A DNA stretch of 26,599 nucleotides from Rozella allomycis CSF55 (GCA_000442015.1 KE560403.1:1-26599), one strand, 5' to 3'. Positions 17,601-26,599 are shown, counted from the first letter of the stretch. The notes: a model not told the origin generated them from the sequence alone. Made by a program: numbers and translations.

Positions 17601-20120
17601 TCTAATTCCAACACTAATTCCAACTCTAATTCAAACTCTTTAGTGACATTGTTGGAAGGGTTGGTTAAAAAGAATCAAGAGTTGAAGGATGAATTGATTG
17701 TTAAACATTTGTTTGAACTAGTTAGCAAGATTGAGAATGAATACATGTTAAAACTAACATTGACAATAATGCAAAAGTCAATTTATGATAAAATAAATAG
17801 AAATATATTCCAAGTGAATAAACTAGTTCAAATATTAAGAAGAACTGAAAATTCACAAATCCATCAACAAATCTTTATTCTTCTTTCTGAAATTTCAGAA
17901 TATTATCCAGAATTAGTTTTAAACCACGTGATTTCAATCTTTACATTTATGAGTCAAAATGTATTAAAATATGATGACGACTATTCATTCCAAGTTATAG
18001 AAAAGACAATCAAATCTATTATTAAAGAATACAACTATAATATTCTAGTTAAATTTATAGAGAATTTGTTGTTTATTCCAAAGCATAGAAGAGTTTTTAT
18101 TATTGATTGCTTGATTAGTAGCATGGGTAGAGTTGAGGCTTTGAAGGATTTATTCTTTTTGATTCAAATTAATAATTTTGAGAATGTTGAATTTTTTGTT
18201 GAATTGTGTCAATTGCAGAATGTTAATGATTTAGTTAATAGTTTAACCAAAGTAATCATGAAAGTTGAAGAGGGAGTTAAAGAGAGAGTTAAAGAGAGAG
18301 ATGAGAGTGTTAAAGAAGTTGATAGAGTTCAAATTGATAATGCATTAGAGTTGATTGGATTGGTCTTGAATGATGAAAATTTATTAAACCAATTTACATT
18401 GATAGATTTGTCATTGATGCAATCTCTTGTATTGAATACTATAAAGTATCCAAAATTATTGAAATCAGTTTTAAATCTTGTTTCTCCAATTCAACTATTT
18501 TCTATTTCTATTCAATTGATTAATATGAAACAATCTTGTATTTTAGATTTATTGTTTAATCAAGTAAAGAAAATGTCTAAATTTATTAAATCTCATGTTG
18601 GCGAGTCATTTGAGTTGTATAAATGTTTACTTGAAAGTGTTACAGAATTAGAAGGTAAAGAGAAAGGTGTTGAAAGTAGTGGTGAAGATGTTAAGAGTCA
18701 AGAGAGTGATGGTCACATTAACCATCATAACGATTCTAATCATCATAACGATTCTAACCATCACAACGATAATAACACTTCAACTAATTCTCATTCAATG
18801 GGGTTGATGATTTGTAATGTTATTGCTAGAAATATTTGTAAAAGTAATAAAAGTGAATTTCTATCTTTAATGCCAAATGTTGTTGGATTGCTAAAGAATG
18901 GAAATCTCAAATCTTCTACCTTTATTCTACTTTCAACATTATTGACTGGATTGCAACAAGAAATGATTCCATTTATTCCAATGATTGTTAAAGAATTTCC
19001 ATGGAATTCTAAATTTGAATTAAATTCTCAAATGGAATCTATTCTAGAATCTTCTCTTCACTTTGTTCAAGTTGGTTTAAAAGAATGGAAAAATTTCATG
19101 GCTCCTTATTTCTTTCCTCTTTTAAATTTCTTTTCTTCAAATGAAAATATTCTAAAAATAGAAAAATTCAATTCCAAAATTTCTAATCTAATTGAATCTA
19201 TTTCTTTTCTTGATTCCAGAATTATCATAGATCTACTAGACAAAATTATTCCAAATATTTCAAATTCTTTTATTCTCTTCAAATTCATGTTCATTTCAAT
19301 GAAAAATATCGACAAGAAATTAATCTCTGAACCTTTCATCTTCAATCATTTCATTAGATTATTTACATGGGTTATTACAAGGGTTGGTGAAGAAGATTTA
19401 GAAAAAATGGAAAATTTTATTCAAAGCGATCAAGAAAATGTTAAATCTCTTTTATTTGAATCTTTCATTGAATGGATAAAGAAACTAAATGAAAACACTC
19501 TCAGACCATTCCTCATCCAACTAGTAGATTGGATGGACAATGACGAGAAGCAATTTCTGATCTATTCACTTTTAGAAAAATGTTTAATTGAATTCAAAGG
19601 GTTATTCGTGCCAATGTTCAAATCCATTCAACAAAATATTTCTATTCTTTTACAATCAAATCCAAATCCTGTCCTCTTAAAATTATTGTTAAACACTTTG
19701 AATCTATTCTATCTATACGACAAACAAGATGAAATGCATCCATCATTCGACACAATCGTTCCTATCCTATTCGACATCATTCCATCTCTCGACTATGATT
19801 TCATCATCGCCAACCTAGTTCCACTAGTCGCTCAAATAGCAGTGTCCCTGCACTCTGATTCATTCTGGAAACCATTAAACCAACACATTCTCACGCTAGC
19901 TACAAACGAAGATTACCTATTGCGCAATGTGGCTGTGATGATGTTGTCGGAATGCTACAACAAGCTGGGCGAACAGTTTCTCATACTTTTGCCGGAATCT
20001 ATTCCTACTATTGCAGAGCTGCTGGAAGATTCCGAAGAAATGGTTGAACAGTCTACTAAAGCGCTGGTACAGGTTATTGAATCGCTGCTTGGAGAGCCAC
20101 TTGATAAATATTTTAAATAA
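14638..20120 (+). CDS. UTP10: UTP10/HEATR1, SSU processome HEAT-repeat protein, about 1749 aa
   Basis: UTP10 is a nucleolar t-UTP subcomplex subunit of the small-subunit processome, needed for pre-18S rRNA processing and rDNA transcription. Exon 1 is 14638-14829. The single intron is 14830-14853 (24 nt) or to 14856 (27 nt), since both AGs keep frame. Exon 2 runs to 20120 and contains two contig overlaps (N at 15302 and 15661). Removing both gives one continuous frame close to the yeast length (1769 aa). The N-terminus MSSLSKQLETLRSLNRRLFDAD and TLFSE match the family start. The body is helical HEAT-like and poorly conserved. The C-terminus (LLSECYNKLGEQFLILLPES, IPTIAELLEDSEEMVEQ, GEPLDKYFK) matches the UTP10/HEATR1 end. 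Oddities are Asn/Ser and His/Asn tracts (17559-17639, 18720-18773) and a marked shift in base composition along the gene. GCN1 was considered and rejected from the C-terminal signature. Confidence 0.87.
15181..15423. other. Assembly overlap around single N at 15302
   Basis: Positions 15181-15301 recur at 15303-15423 (offset 122). The three differences are all amino-acid changing: Asp/Glu, Cys/Gly and Val/Ala. The offset breaks the UTP10 frame; collapsing restores it. Confidence 0.85.
15576..15747. other. Assembly overlap around single N at 15661
   Basis: Positions 15576-15660 recur at 15663-15747 (offset 87, frame-neutral) with two synonymous Lys changes and one Val/Glu change. Because it stays in frame, an annotation pipeline would wrongly keep a 29-residue duplication in UTP10. 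Confidence 0.82.
17559..17639 (+). repeat. Ser-Asn dipeptide microsatellite inside UTP10
   Basis: Twenty-seven codons alternate Ser and Asn (one Thr) in a degenerate 6-nt unit TCN AAY. The tract follows a Lys/Glu-rich acidic-basic linker. It is probably a disordered inter-HEAT loop prone to slippage; synonymous variation between units shows it is not newly expanded. Confidence 0.85.
18720..18773 (+). repeat. Three 18-nt repeats (AAC CAT CAT AAC GAT TCT) inside UTP10
   Basis: Three tandem copies, the last truncated and slightly diverged, encode N-H-H-N-D-S units. The repeat lies in a second low-complexity loop of UTP10 and stays in frame. Confidence 0.85.
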
Positions 20121-20121
20121 A
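20116..20121 (+). terminator. AATAAA overlapping the UTP10 stop codon
   Basis: The coding sequence ends AAA TAA ATC, so the hexamer contains the stop. The convergent GGT gene ends 91 bp away. Confidence 0.5.
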
Positions 20122-20210
20122 TCATGCAAAGTTAAAAAGGATTTAAGAGTTTTATATTGTGAAATGGAGTATTTTAAATATTCTAAATTGTTTAAGGTTA
20201 TTAAATTATG

Positions 20211-20216
20211 TTTATT
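20211..20216 (-). terminator. AATAAA overlapping the GGT stop codon
   Basis: The coding sequence ends CAA TAA AC on the minus strand, again placing the stop inside AATAAA. Confidence 0.5.
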
Positions 20217-22220
20217 GCGAAATGGCATAACCATGCTTCCTTTCATCAGCCCCCGCTTCATACCCTCCAAACTCTGCAATCTTCATCGCCATCTGCACAG
20301 CCGATCGCGGTCCCTCCTCCTCCACCGTATGCCCAATCACAGTCAATCCATTCAGTATATCCCTATCAAATCCAACCTCAACTCTAACCTATCATCAACA
20401 TTCAATCACTCTCTTACCACATCGGGATTCAGCTGGTGGTGCACCCGCGGCTCATTAACAGCCATCTGCGGCAGCATCCTTCGCACAAGCACATTCAACA
20501 CACTCTCTCACTATTTAACAAGGAATTTACTTGGAATACGGCACTCGGCATATACGCGCCGCCCGATGCGCCAACCGACATGAACACATTTCCCTGTTTT
20601 TCTATTATTAATGGGGACATTGACGATTGCGGCCGCTTGCGTGGTTCTATCATTGTCGGTTACTCAATTGTATTTACCGATGTAGTTTGAGGGGTTCGGC
20701 GGATATCCAAAGGCGTTTGGATGTGTTGGCTGGCTGAAATCGTCCATTACGTTGTTTAGCAGGATGCCGGTGGTTGGGTCGATCAACTTGGAGCCGAAAA
20801 TATGATTGATCTGTGTTACATTTTTGAGAGCGATTTACTGAGCTGGTGATACTGGCGCTGAGGCCATTGCGGTCTATTACCGATACGTGAGTTGTTCCTT
20901 GATCTTTCAATGCCTGTGTGACTGTATCCGTGTAATATTGCATTGGGTACGTTGCCGCCTATTGTTGTGGAAATTGTATCTTACATCGTTTATTAGTGAG
21001 TTTATGCGCTTGGCAAACGTTTCGTCTGTTGTTGAATTGACGAAATTAGACATTCCCTCATTGAAATCAGCATCGCCCATTAGGTTTCTAATCCCGTACC
21101 CGAATTTCATACACTCAACAAGCCTATCACCTCTACAGTCACAAAATACCTGTGATAAAACGTTACGGGATGAGGCTCCCTGTCATCAAACTGGTTCAAA
21201 ACGTTCAACATCGTCACTACGATATTCCCGCTTGCAGGTGTTCCCATACTATACACATTCAAGCCGTTGAATTCTCCTTGAACCACATCGCGCATTTTAA
21301 TTGAATAGTTTTTGAAATCATCCGCAGTTAATATGCCGCCATTTGATTGGATAAATTTGATGAGTGAGGTGGCGATACTGCCGGAATAGAATGCATTGGC
21401 GCCCTCTTTGGAGATTGTTTCAAGGGTTTGCGCATAGTTTGGTCGTTGGAGGGTATCGCCGATGCCTAGTAGTTGGCCTTCTGGTGCGAATACTTGGCGG
21501 AGCGTTGGCTCCTCTAGGATGTCGGATTTATATATCTGATGTTTGTTTTGAAAGTTGTAGGGTTACCTGTATGCGACGAGCTAATTCCCTATCTACTGTA
21601 AATCCGTTTCGCGCAAGTTGGATGGATGGCTCGATGAGTGTGTTCCATTCAGCTTTCTTTAGTCCGAATCTTTGGTACAGCTCCCAAAGACCTTTGACTT
21701 CCCCAGGGACACCAACTGACAGAGCGCCTATTGAATTGCGAAATTATTTAATACCCTTCACTGATTTCGATGGATCAGTTGCAAAGATATCAAAAGTTGA
21801 GGAACTTGAAGACATTTCTCGGAAATCCATTGCATGAATTTGCATGTTTTCATCGCGCACCATCGCCACACCTCCCCTTTGAAGGAACCTTGTATTTGAT
21901 TACCCACCAATACCCGAGGAGAATGGATTTACTGTTCCAATACAAAATAGAGCGGCTATAGCGGCTTCGATGGCATTGGCTTGTTCCTCTTCCATTACCT
22001 TTCTTGCTATTGATGTGCAGATTTCATGTTCCGTTGATATGGCATAGTGCAATTCATCGTTGATGTTCTCAGCTTTTTCGACTCTGGTGAATGTTTCATT
22101 TTTGAGCGCGATGCACATGACTAATATGGTCAAACTAATTGCTATCATGGCCACTATTACGACTGCCCTTGATTTAATCATCGACTTAATGGGCATGAGA
22201 TATTTAATGTAATAGTGCAT
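20212..22220 (-). CDS. GGT1: Gamma-glutamyltransferase, type II membrane ectoenzyme, 585 aa
   Basis: GGT cleaves the gamma-glutamyl bond of glutathione and its conjugates. The precursor self-cleaves into large and small subunits before a catalytic Thr. Ten exons: 21904-22220, 21755-21876, 21567-21727, 21150-21535, 20985-21123, 20839-20958, 20678-20810, 20531-20646, 20418-20504, 20212-20388. Nine introns are 26-31 nt, all GT-AG. An N-terminal membrane anchor lies near residues 19-40 (VVIVAMIAISLTILVMCIAL). Next come SSGIGGGGVAMV, GVPGEVKGLWELYQ and LARNGFTVD. The nucleophile is in GTTHVSVID (Thr about 397), then GSKLIDPTTGILLNN and DDFS, the oxyanion SSM, VGASGG, and a C-terminal DERKHGYA close to the family's DSRKGG end. 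Length matches human GGT1 (569 aa). Extracellular or vacuolar location is inferred from the anchor. Confidence 0.95.
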
Positions 22221-22344
22221 ATTTGTAATATATGTAATGTTTTGTCATTTTATTTTGATAGAATATTAATTTCGTTGTAAGTGCTATATATCCATTTCGA
22301 AGAAGTCATTTATTGAAATGAAATTTGATAGCGATGCAATTTTA

Positions 22345-22350
22345 TTTATT
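22345..22350 (-). terminator. AATAAA overlapping the pseudokinase stop codon
   Basis: The sequence reads TGA ATAAATAAA on the minus strand. The first hexamer shares the last A of the stop, and a second overlapping hexamer follows at 22341-22346. Confidence 0.5.
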
Positions 22351-23636
22351 CATTTTTTGATTTTAACTATTACATACGACAAAATTGAGATTGCTGTCAT
22401 ACAACTTATTACTATCAAATACACAATTTGAAATGAAAGACTTCTTGAATCCAGCTCCCCTTTTTCCGAAGACTTTATAGATATTTTAATTTCTGACAAG
22501 CCATTATAAGCTGCTTTGGAGAACTCGCGTTTGGCAACTCGAAATGGAGAAACCAACTTTACAAAGCACGTATTTGGAAGCCTAAACAACGCCTTCTTTC
22601 TTCTAGTATGTTTATACATAGCTTTCCAATCTATTCCACTAAAATACGAATGTTGTTTCATTTGTTCTATACTCGGCCTATCCGCTGCGTTAAAACTAAT
22701 CATTCGTCGCGCCAGATCATAAATTTCTGAATCGAAGCCCTTTAATTTCTCACTCACTATAATGTCTGGAGTTATTTTATAATCCAAAGGATCAGCAGCC
22801 GCATAGAGCTGGTTATAAGTGTAATAGTATTCATACGGATAGACCATTGTGGCAAATTCAATTTCCTTTAAAGTATCGTTAGCAATTATTGACAGGCCGT
22901 GAGTTGCATATAGTATGACACCAAGGGAATAAAGATCGCTTTGAGGTACAAAAACCCTGTTATCCAACAAAATTTCTGGAGCCGTATAAAAGGCATGCGA
23001 AGTCAAGTGCTGTACATCTCGATCCTCTAAGCTATTTGCTGCACCAAGATCCTTTATTCTAAAATTATCTTTTTCGCCGTAGACTAGAAGGTTATCGGGT
23101 GACAGATTATTGGCGCTTAAATTTGCGGAAGCCAAATCTTCCAATGCAATTAAAGCTCTAGCAATAATTTTCTGAAGTCTATCACCTCTAGGTAAAAGTT
23201 TGTTGCAAACGGAGATCTTGCTGTCAGCTTCTTCATATAAACAGTCCATGAATGGTTGCCACAAACCAGTGGCGAAGGATTCAACATGTTCCAATATGAT
23301 AGATAATGATGAAAAGACTTTGTTTGTTTGATATACGCATACCAGGCCCGGGAAAAGATTTGAAAATCTCAATTGGTATATAGCCCTAGTCTCCCTTAAA
23401 AATGCATCAACTGTTTTCTGGTATTCACCTCTGGAAATGACATTCTTTCTGGTAAAAATCTTGTTGTCTGATATCCTTGATACTTTTTCGATTGTATAAA
23501 ACTTGTTTTCACGAATTAGTTCTTCAAATTTGAAATCTTGTTCTGAACAACGGGGTATATGCTTAAGATCAAAATTTATAGACGTCAATGTTGATATGTG
23601 AAACAAAATTATGAGGGTCAGACTACATAGGTCCAT
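22350..23636 (-). CDS. Secretory-type single-pass protein pseudokinase, 428 aa
   Basis: No intron is needed. Start is the ATG at 23636; upstream in-frame sequence has no ATG. Residues 1-20 (MDLCSLTLIILFHISTL) look like a signal peptide. Residues about 40-350 form a protein-kinase fold: a candidate ATP Lys (64, FTRK), alpha-C Glu (82, LRET), ANNLSPDN where HRDLKPEN is expected (HRD changed to ANN at 175-177), DLG in place of DFG (196-198), YTAPE, SDLYSLGVILY, and an ADRPS motif near the end of the lobe. The last 27 residues are a transmembrane helix followed by the short basic tail KIKK. The architecture implies a kinase-like domain in the ER lumen or outside the cell, anchored at its C-terminus. 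Loss of the catalytic Asp indicates a pseudokinase. IRE1 and PERK were rejected, because their kinase domains lie after the membrane segment. The exact family is not recognised. Confidence 0.8.
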   Translation of the reverse strand: MDLCSLTLIILFHISTLTSINFDLKHIPRCSEQDFKFEELIRENKFYTIEKVSRISDNKIFTRKNVISRGEYQKTVDAFLRETRAIYQLRFSNLFPGLVCVYQTNKVFSSLSIILEHVESFATGLWQPFMDCLYEEADSKISVCNKLLPRGDRLQKIIARALIALEDLASANLSANNLSPDNLLVYGEKDNFRIKDLGAANSLEDRDVQHLTSHAFYTAPEILLDNRVFVPQSDLYSLGVILYATHGLSIIANDTLKEIEFATMVYPYEYYYTYNQLYAAADPLDYKITPDIIVSEKLKGFDSEIYDLARRMISFNAADRPSIEQMKQHSYFSGIDWKAMYKHTRRKKALFRLPNTCFVKLVSPFRVAKREFSKAAYNGLSEIKISIKSSEKGELDSRSLSFQIVYLIVISCMTAISILSYVIVKIKK

Positions 23637-23846
23637 TCCTAAGCTCCAAAGCGTGGGTGGCAAAGCTAATCAGATTAGATTACCATTTCTAGGGAAGTTT
23701 TAATGGTCATGATTTTTAACACGCTGTTTCTTTCAAAAAATAAATTGGTTTAAAAGAAAGAAGGATATGAGAACCATGTAATTTTAATAAGTAGTTTTTG
23801 CATTTCACGAAAACGCAACTTGGAATTTTCGAAATAGTTTTTCACA
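23637..23846. promoter_or_regulatory. Divergent intergenic region, pseudokinase / NUP93
   Basis: At 210 bp this is the longest gene-free stretch in the window and presumably carries both promoters. It is A/T-rich with no recognised element. Confidence 0.35.
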
Positions 23847-26430
23847 ATGGACTTTAAGGCACTTTTAGAGCGATCCAAGAGCTTATCGTCACAACTTGCA
23901 CAGCCTTCTATTTTACCATGCATAGATAGAAATTTAGAACAAATCGACAGCCAAACTAGGCGCCTATTTTCTGAGCAAACGTTTCCTTCTGACGCTAATG
24001 CGTAACAAATTATATTTTCCTTTAAAAGTTACTATTTATTATCTCAACGTGGATTTAATCCTGAACCGTTAGAAAATGACCTAAAATCACTGCCTACATT
24101 GGCTATGGACGTTGAGCCTACCCCAACTGTAGCTGACACTGATGTCGTTGTAATTTTTGTGTAAATAATTTAATAGGGGTTTATAAAACAACAAAGACAA
24201 AATTTAGTGATATCTATTTTGGAAGAGCAAAAATGCAAGAGCAAGGAGCGTGCAAAGAAAATTTATCAAGACGCTGTTAAGGCGCACTGGGAAAAAATTA
24301 AAAAGAAGACGATATCATCATTGCCACCAAAATCTGGAATGAAGGTTGCGTCAACGTCTGGGCAATTTTCATCGTCTTTGAATGAATTTTCTTTAATAGT
24401 TAAAGAATATGTCAAGGAAATTAATGAAGGAAACGTAGGTTATCAATTCTGGCCTAGACTGTTGAATGTATTGAAGAAGGTTGCTTTTAATGAGCAAATG
24501 GTTGATTGCTTTGAATTACTTTTTATGATTAATAAAGAAAGCGATAAATTAAAGGCATGCAAAACGTTTTTAGAAAAGCAAATGTTTAGATTTATTGAGA
24601 AAATGGTTCAAAGACAACCACGTGAAGCGAACGTTGGTGGAAGTCCTTCTGTGATTGACAAAGTGAGGGTAAGTATGTTAGGGACTATTTTTAAGGGATT
24701 CCTGAATATAAAATATAAACAGTTTAATGAATGGGATCCACAATTAACCATTGTGAATAACGTCCCGATTTTCGCTTTAGTTTTTTATTTAATTCGATGT
24801 GGTTTTTGGACTGAGGCTTTGAATGTTTCGATGCAGTATAAAGATTTCATAGAAAGAAAGGACGTCCATTTAATATCCTTTCTAAAAGCGTACATGGATG
24901 ACAAGGTGAATCCATCCATGAAACAAATGATAAACTCTGAGTTTTCACGAAAGCATCCAAATGATGATAGATTTAAGGTGGCTATCTATAAAATTCTTGG
25001 ACAATGTGAAGTTGAAAAGAAGAATATTCCAGGGGTTATTCAGTCCAGGGAGGATTATTTGTGGCTTCAAGTAAGAATTTGATTTGAAAATAATTTGTAT
25101 TACTTAATGAATGATACTTATGATTTGAAAATGCTGCAGAAAAATATTCGTGATTTTGGTCCAAAACATTTCAATGCGAATCATAATCAATTGAACTATT
25201 TTTCTGTTCTCGCATTATCTCTACAAATTGAACTTGTAATTCATCAACGTAAAATTAAGATAGGCGCTTGGATATTTATTTGCAGAGACAAATTATTGTA
25301 GTGAGGCAGTTCATTGCTTTATAGCATTGTCTGGAACTCTGAACCTTAACGATTCTGTTAGCTCGGAGATTGTTGAAGAAAAGAATGGAAATTATTTGTT
25401 GAATCCAGTTCAAATGATTTTCACATTTATCAAGAACAATCAATTGCCACTGAACCTTGCAATTCCTTACGTCATTTTTCTTTTCAACACAGAAAAGAAA
25501 ACTTATTACAAATCACTTTATTCTCTTTTGAGAGATTTAGTTATTGAAAGCAAAGAGTTTGCATTCTATTTGGGTAGCGTTAAACCAGATGGAAATAGGA
25601 TGGTAAAATTTACGAAATTTCTTAAATTATAGCCGGGGTATTTGGAAGATTATTCTAGATTTATAAAATTATCTTCAAAGAAGGAATATAATAAGGAAAT
25701 TATTGTACCCATCGCAAATCATTTAATTTCTGTTAATCAATTTGAAGAATCTTTGCATTTGTTTAACTTGGCTGAAGAATATGATAAAGTTATGGATTTG
25801 TTGAATAAGAATCTTTCAAATTCAATTTCAAATCCTAATGAGCAAATTACTTTGATGGCTCAACAAATTCTTTCTTACTATCAAAGTCAAGGAAAACCAG
25901 TAAGTCTTGAGAAAACAAAATCATGTGAAACTCTTTTGAAACTATTTCAATTCTTTTCTCTATATCGCAATCAAAAATATGAACAAGCACAAAATGTAAA
26001 TTTCTGTTTCTCATTTCAAAAGGTTATCGAAGATTTGAAAATAATTCCAACTGATCAATCACAAATTCATTCTTCTTCTGTTCAATTTGATGAACTCTTG
26101 TCTGTTCACATCCCAGAATTGCNTATTCCAACTGATCAATCACAAATTCATTCTTCTGTTCAATTTGATGAACTCTTGTCTGTTCACATCCCAGAATTGC
26201 TGTTAGCCGTTATGAATGTTTATTCCGCCATTTACCAACGTTTGAAAACATCTCCAATTAGAGATTCCTCCCGAGAATCAGTAATTCTAACATTGTGCCT
26301 TGAACTTTAGATTTTAAGAGATATTAAAAAGAAGTCAAGAGTCATTATGATGTTTGCCAGTATTGCTCAAGTTCGTGTTCCTCAAGATATTTTGGCGAAA
26401 ATGAACCGCTTAGATGTTTTCATGAATTAA
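23847..26430 (+). CDS. NUP93: NUP93/Nic96 inner-ring nucleoporin, about 768 aa
   Basis: NUP93 is an alpha-solenoid scaffold of the nuclear-pore inner ring. Eight exons: 23847-24001, 24029-24149, 24177-25070, 25098-25235, 25264-25602, 25633-25995, 26023-26280, 26311-26430. Introns are 27, 27, 27, 28, 30, 27 and 30 nt; the third (25071-25097) ends in TG. Diagnostic parts include the N-terminal helix region ILPCIDRNLEQID and GFIKQQRQNLVISILEE (R2-like helix). Then come FLNIKYKQ, REDYLWLQ, LQKNIRDFGPKHFN, SEAVHCFIALSG, LRDLVIESKEFAFYLG, FEESLHLFNLAEEYDKVMDL, VIEDLKIIPTDQ and LLAVMNVYSAIYQRLK. A contig overlap at 26123 adds 27 codons in frame. Reading through the third intron would meet TGA at 25080-25082. 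Identification is firm; the third intron's acceptor is the open point. Confidence 0.93.
25071..25097 (+). other. Predicted 27-nt intron with GT donor and TG acceptor
   Basis: It begins GTAAGA and ends TAATTTG. No AG occurs between the donor's own GTAAG and 25139. Using AG at 25138-25139 would give a 69-nt intron and delete the conserved NDTYDLKMLQ segment. Exon reading hits an in-frame TGA. A TG acceptor at the modal length keeps frame (CAA|TAT) and preserves the NUP93 match on both sides. Confidence 0.6.
26044..26200. other. Assembly overlap around single N at 26123
   Basis: Positions 26044-26122 recur at 26125-26200, differing only by a 3-nt in-frame TCT (Ser) indel. The 81-nt excess keeps the NUP93 frame open, so the duplication could be missed and translated. 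Confidence 0.85.
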
Positions 26431-26435
26431 ATAAA
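26430..26435 (+). terminator. AATAAA at the NUP93 stop codon
   Basis: The coding sequence ends AAT TAA ATAAAG, so the hexamer shares the last A of the stop codon. Confidence 0.5.
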
Positions 26436-26599
26436 GTCAATTTACAGTATTTTATATGCTCCAATTTCCTTAATAACCTAGCATGGTCAAATCATTATTG
26501 TATTGTGTATAGTGTATCTGTACCCGTGTCCCATAAATAGTTAAGTGTTTTTTTAAATATATTACTCAATTCATTGTGGTTTTGCTACAAATGTTTAAC
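26431..26599. other. Terminal non-coding stretch, nothing recognised
   Basis: These 169 bp follow NUP93 to the window end. I see no open frame with family resemblance, no repeat and no RNA-like structure. Confidence 0.4.

Noticed and set aside
17147..17623. Open frame of 158 codons on the minus strand, Glu/Leu- and Ser-rich
   Set aside because: It is the complement of the UTP10 low-complexity region, and its composition is explained by the repeat.
22350..23636. IRE1 or PERK identity for the kinase-like gene
   Set aside because: There is no N-terminal sensor domain, the only internal hydrophobic helix is after the kinase domain, and there is no RNase domain.
25080..25082. In-frame TGA in NUP93 as evidence that TGA encodes Trp
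   Set aside because: TGA terminates the 43-939 gene and the pseudokinase at sensible points, Trp is encoded by TGG throughout, and a 27-nt TG-ending intron removes the codon.
2710..26200. Six pairs of direct repeats as biological tandem duplications or mobile elements
   Set aside because: Each pair meets at exactly one N, breaks a gene frame or conserved length, and disappears when one copy is removed.

Overview
This window is gene-dense, AT-rich nuclear DNA of a flagellated or ciliated eukaryote. All three standard stop codons are used (TGA, TAG and TAA each end at least one gene). Genes are split by extremely short spliceosomal introns and packed with only about 20-210 bp between them. No stretch over 300 bases lacks a gene. 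I saw no rRNA, tRNA, CRISPR array, transposon or bacterial-style operon. The mix (presenilin, homeodomain protein, HSDL2 with a peroxisomal SKL tail, telobox Myb, and the axonemal proteins CCDC96 and enkurin) fits a compact-genome unicellular opisthokont, for example a zoosporic early-diverging fungus (Rozella/aphelid/chytrid-like). That placement is inference; I cannot name the species.

Layout, left to right: an unrecognised basic/acidic protein (-), a telobox Myb telomere-type DNA-binding protein (-), presenilin (+), YBEY endoribonuclease (+, with a frame problem at its 3' end), a small homeodomain protein (+), an EML/HELP-WD40 microtubule protein (-), the tRNA isopentenyltransferase TRIT1 (-), CCDC96/CFAP184 (+), HSDL2 (-), enkurin (-), an ADCK2/UbiB-family kinase (+), UTP10/HEATR1 of the SSU processome (+), gamma-glutamyltransferase (-), a secretory-type transmembrane pseudokinase (-), and NUP93/Nic96 (+). 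These are mostly unrelated housekeeping genes. The three microtubule/axoneme genes (EML, CCDC96, ENKUR) fall within about 8 kb, and four divergent gene pairs share short putative promoters.

By joining conserved reading frames by hand I reconstructed 57 introns in 14 genes. All are about 24-32 nt, most 26-30, and 55 are GT-AG. The two exceptions, in the Myb gene and in NUP93, have normal donors and normal lengths but end in TG. In both, the TG boundary restores a conserved protein frame. This is the most unusual signal in the window. Stop codons frequently overlap or sit within a few bases of AATAAA, which suggests very short 3' UTRs.

Six single-N positions are each flanked by near-identical copies of 72-121 bp. 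Removing one copy restores every affected reading frame. They are therefore unmerged contig overlaps rather than biological tandem repeats, and the small differences between copies look allelic. Gene lengths below are given after this correction. All exon joins are predictions from sequence and protein-family conservation, without transcript data.
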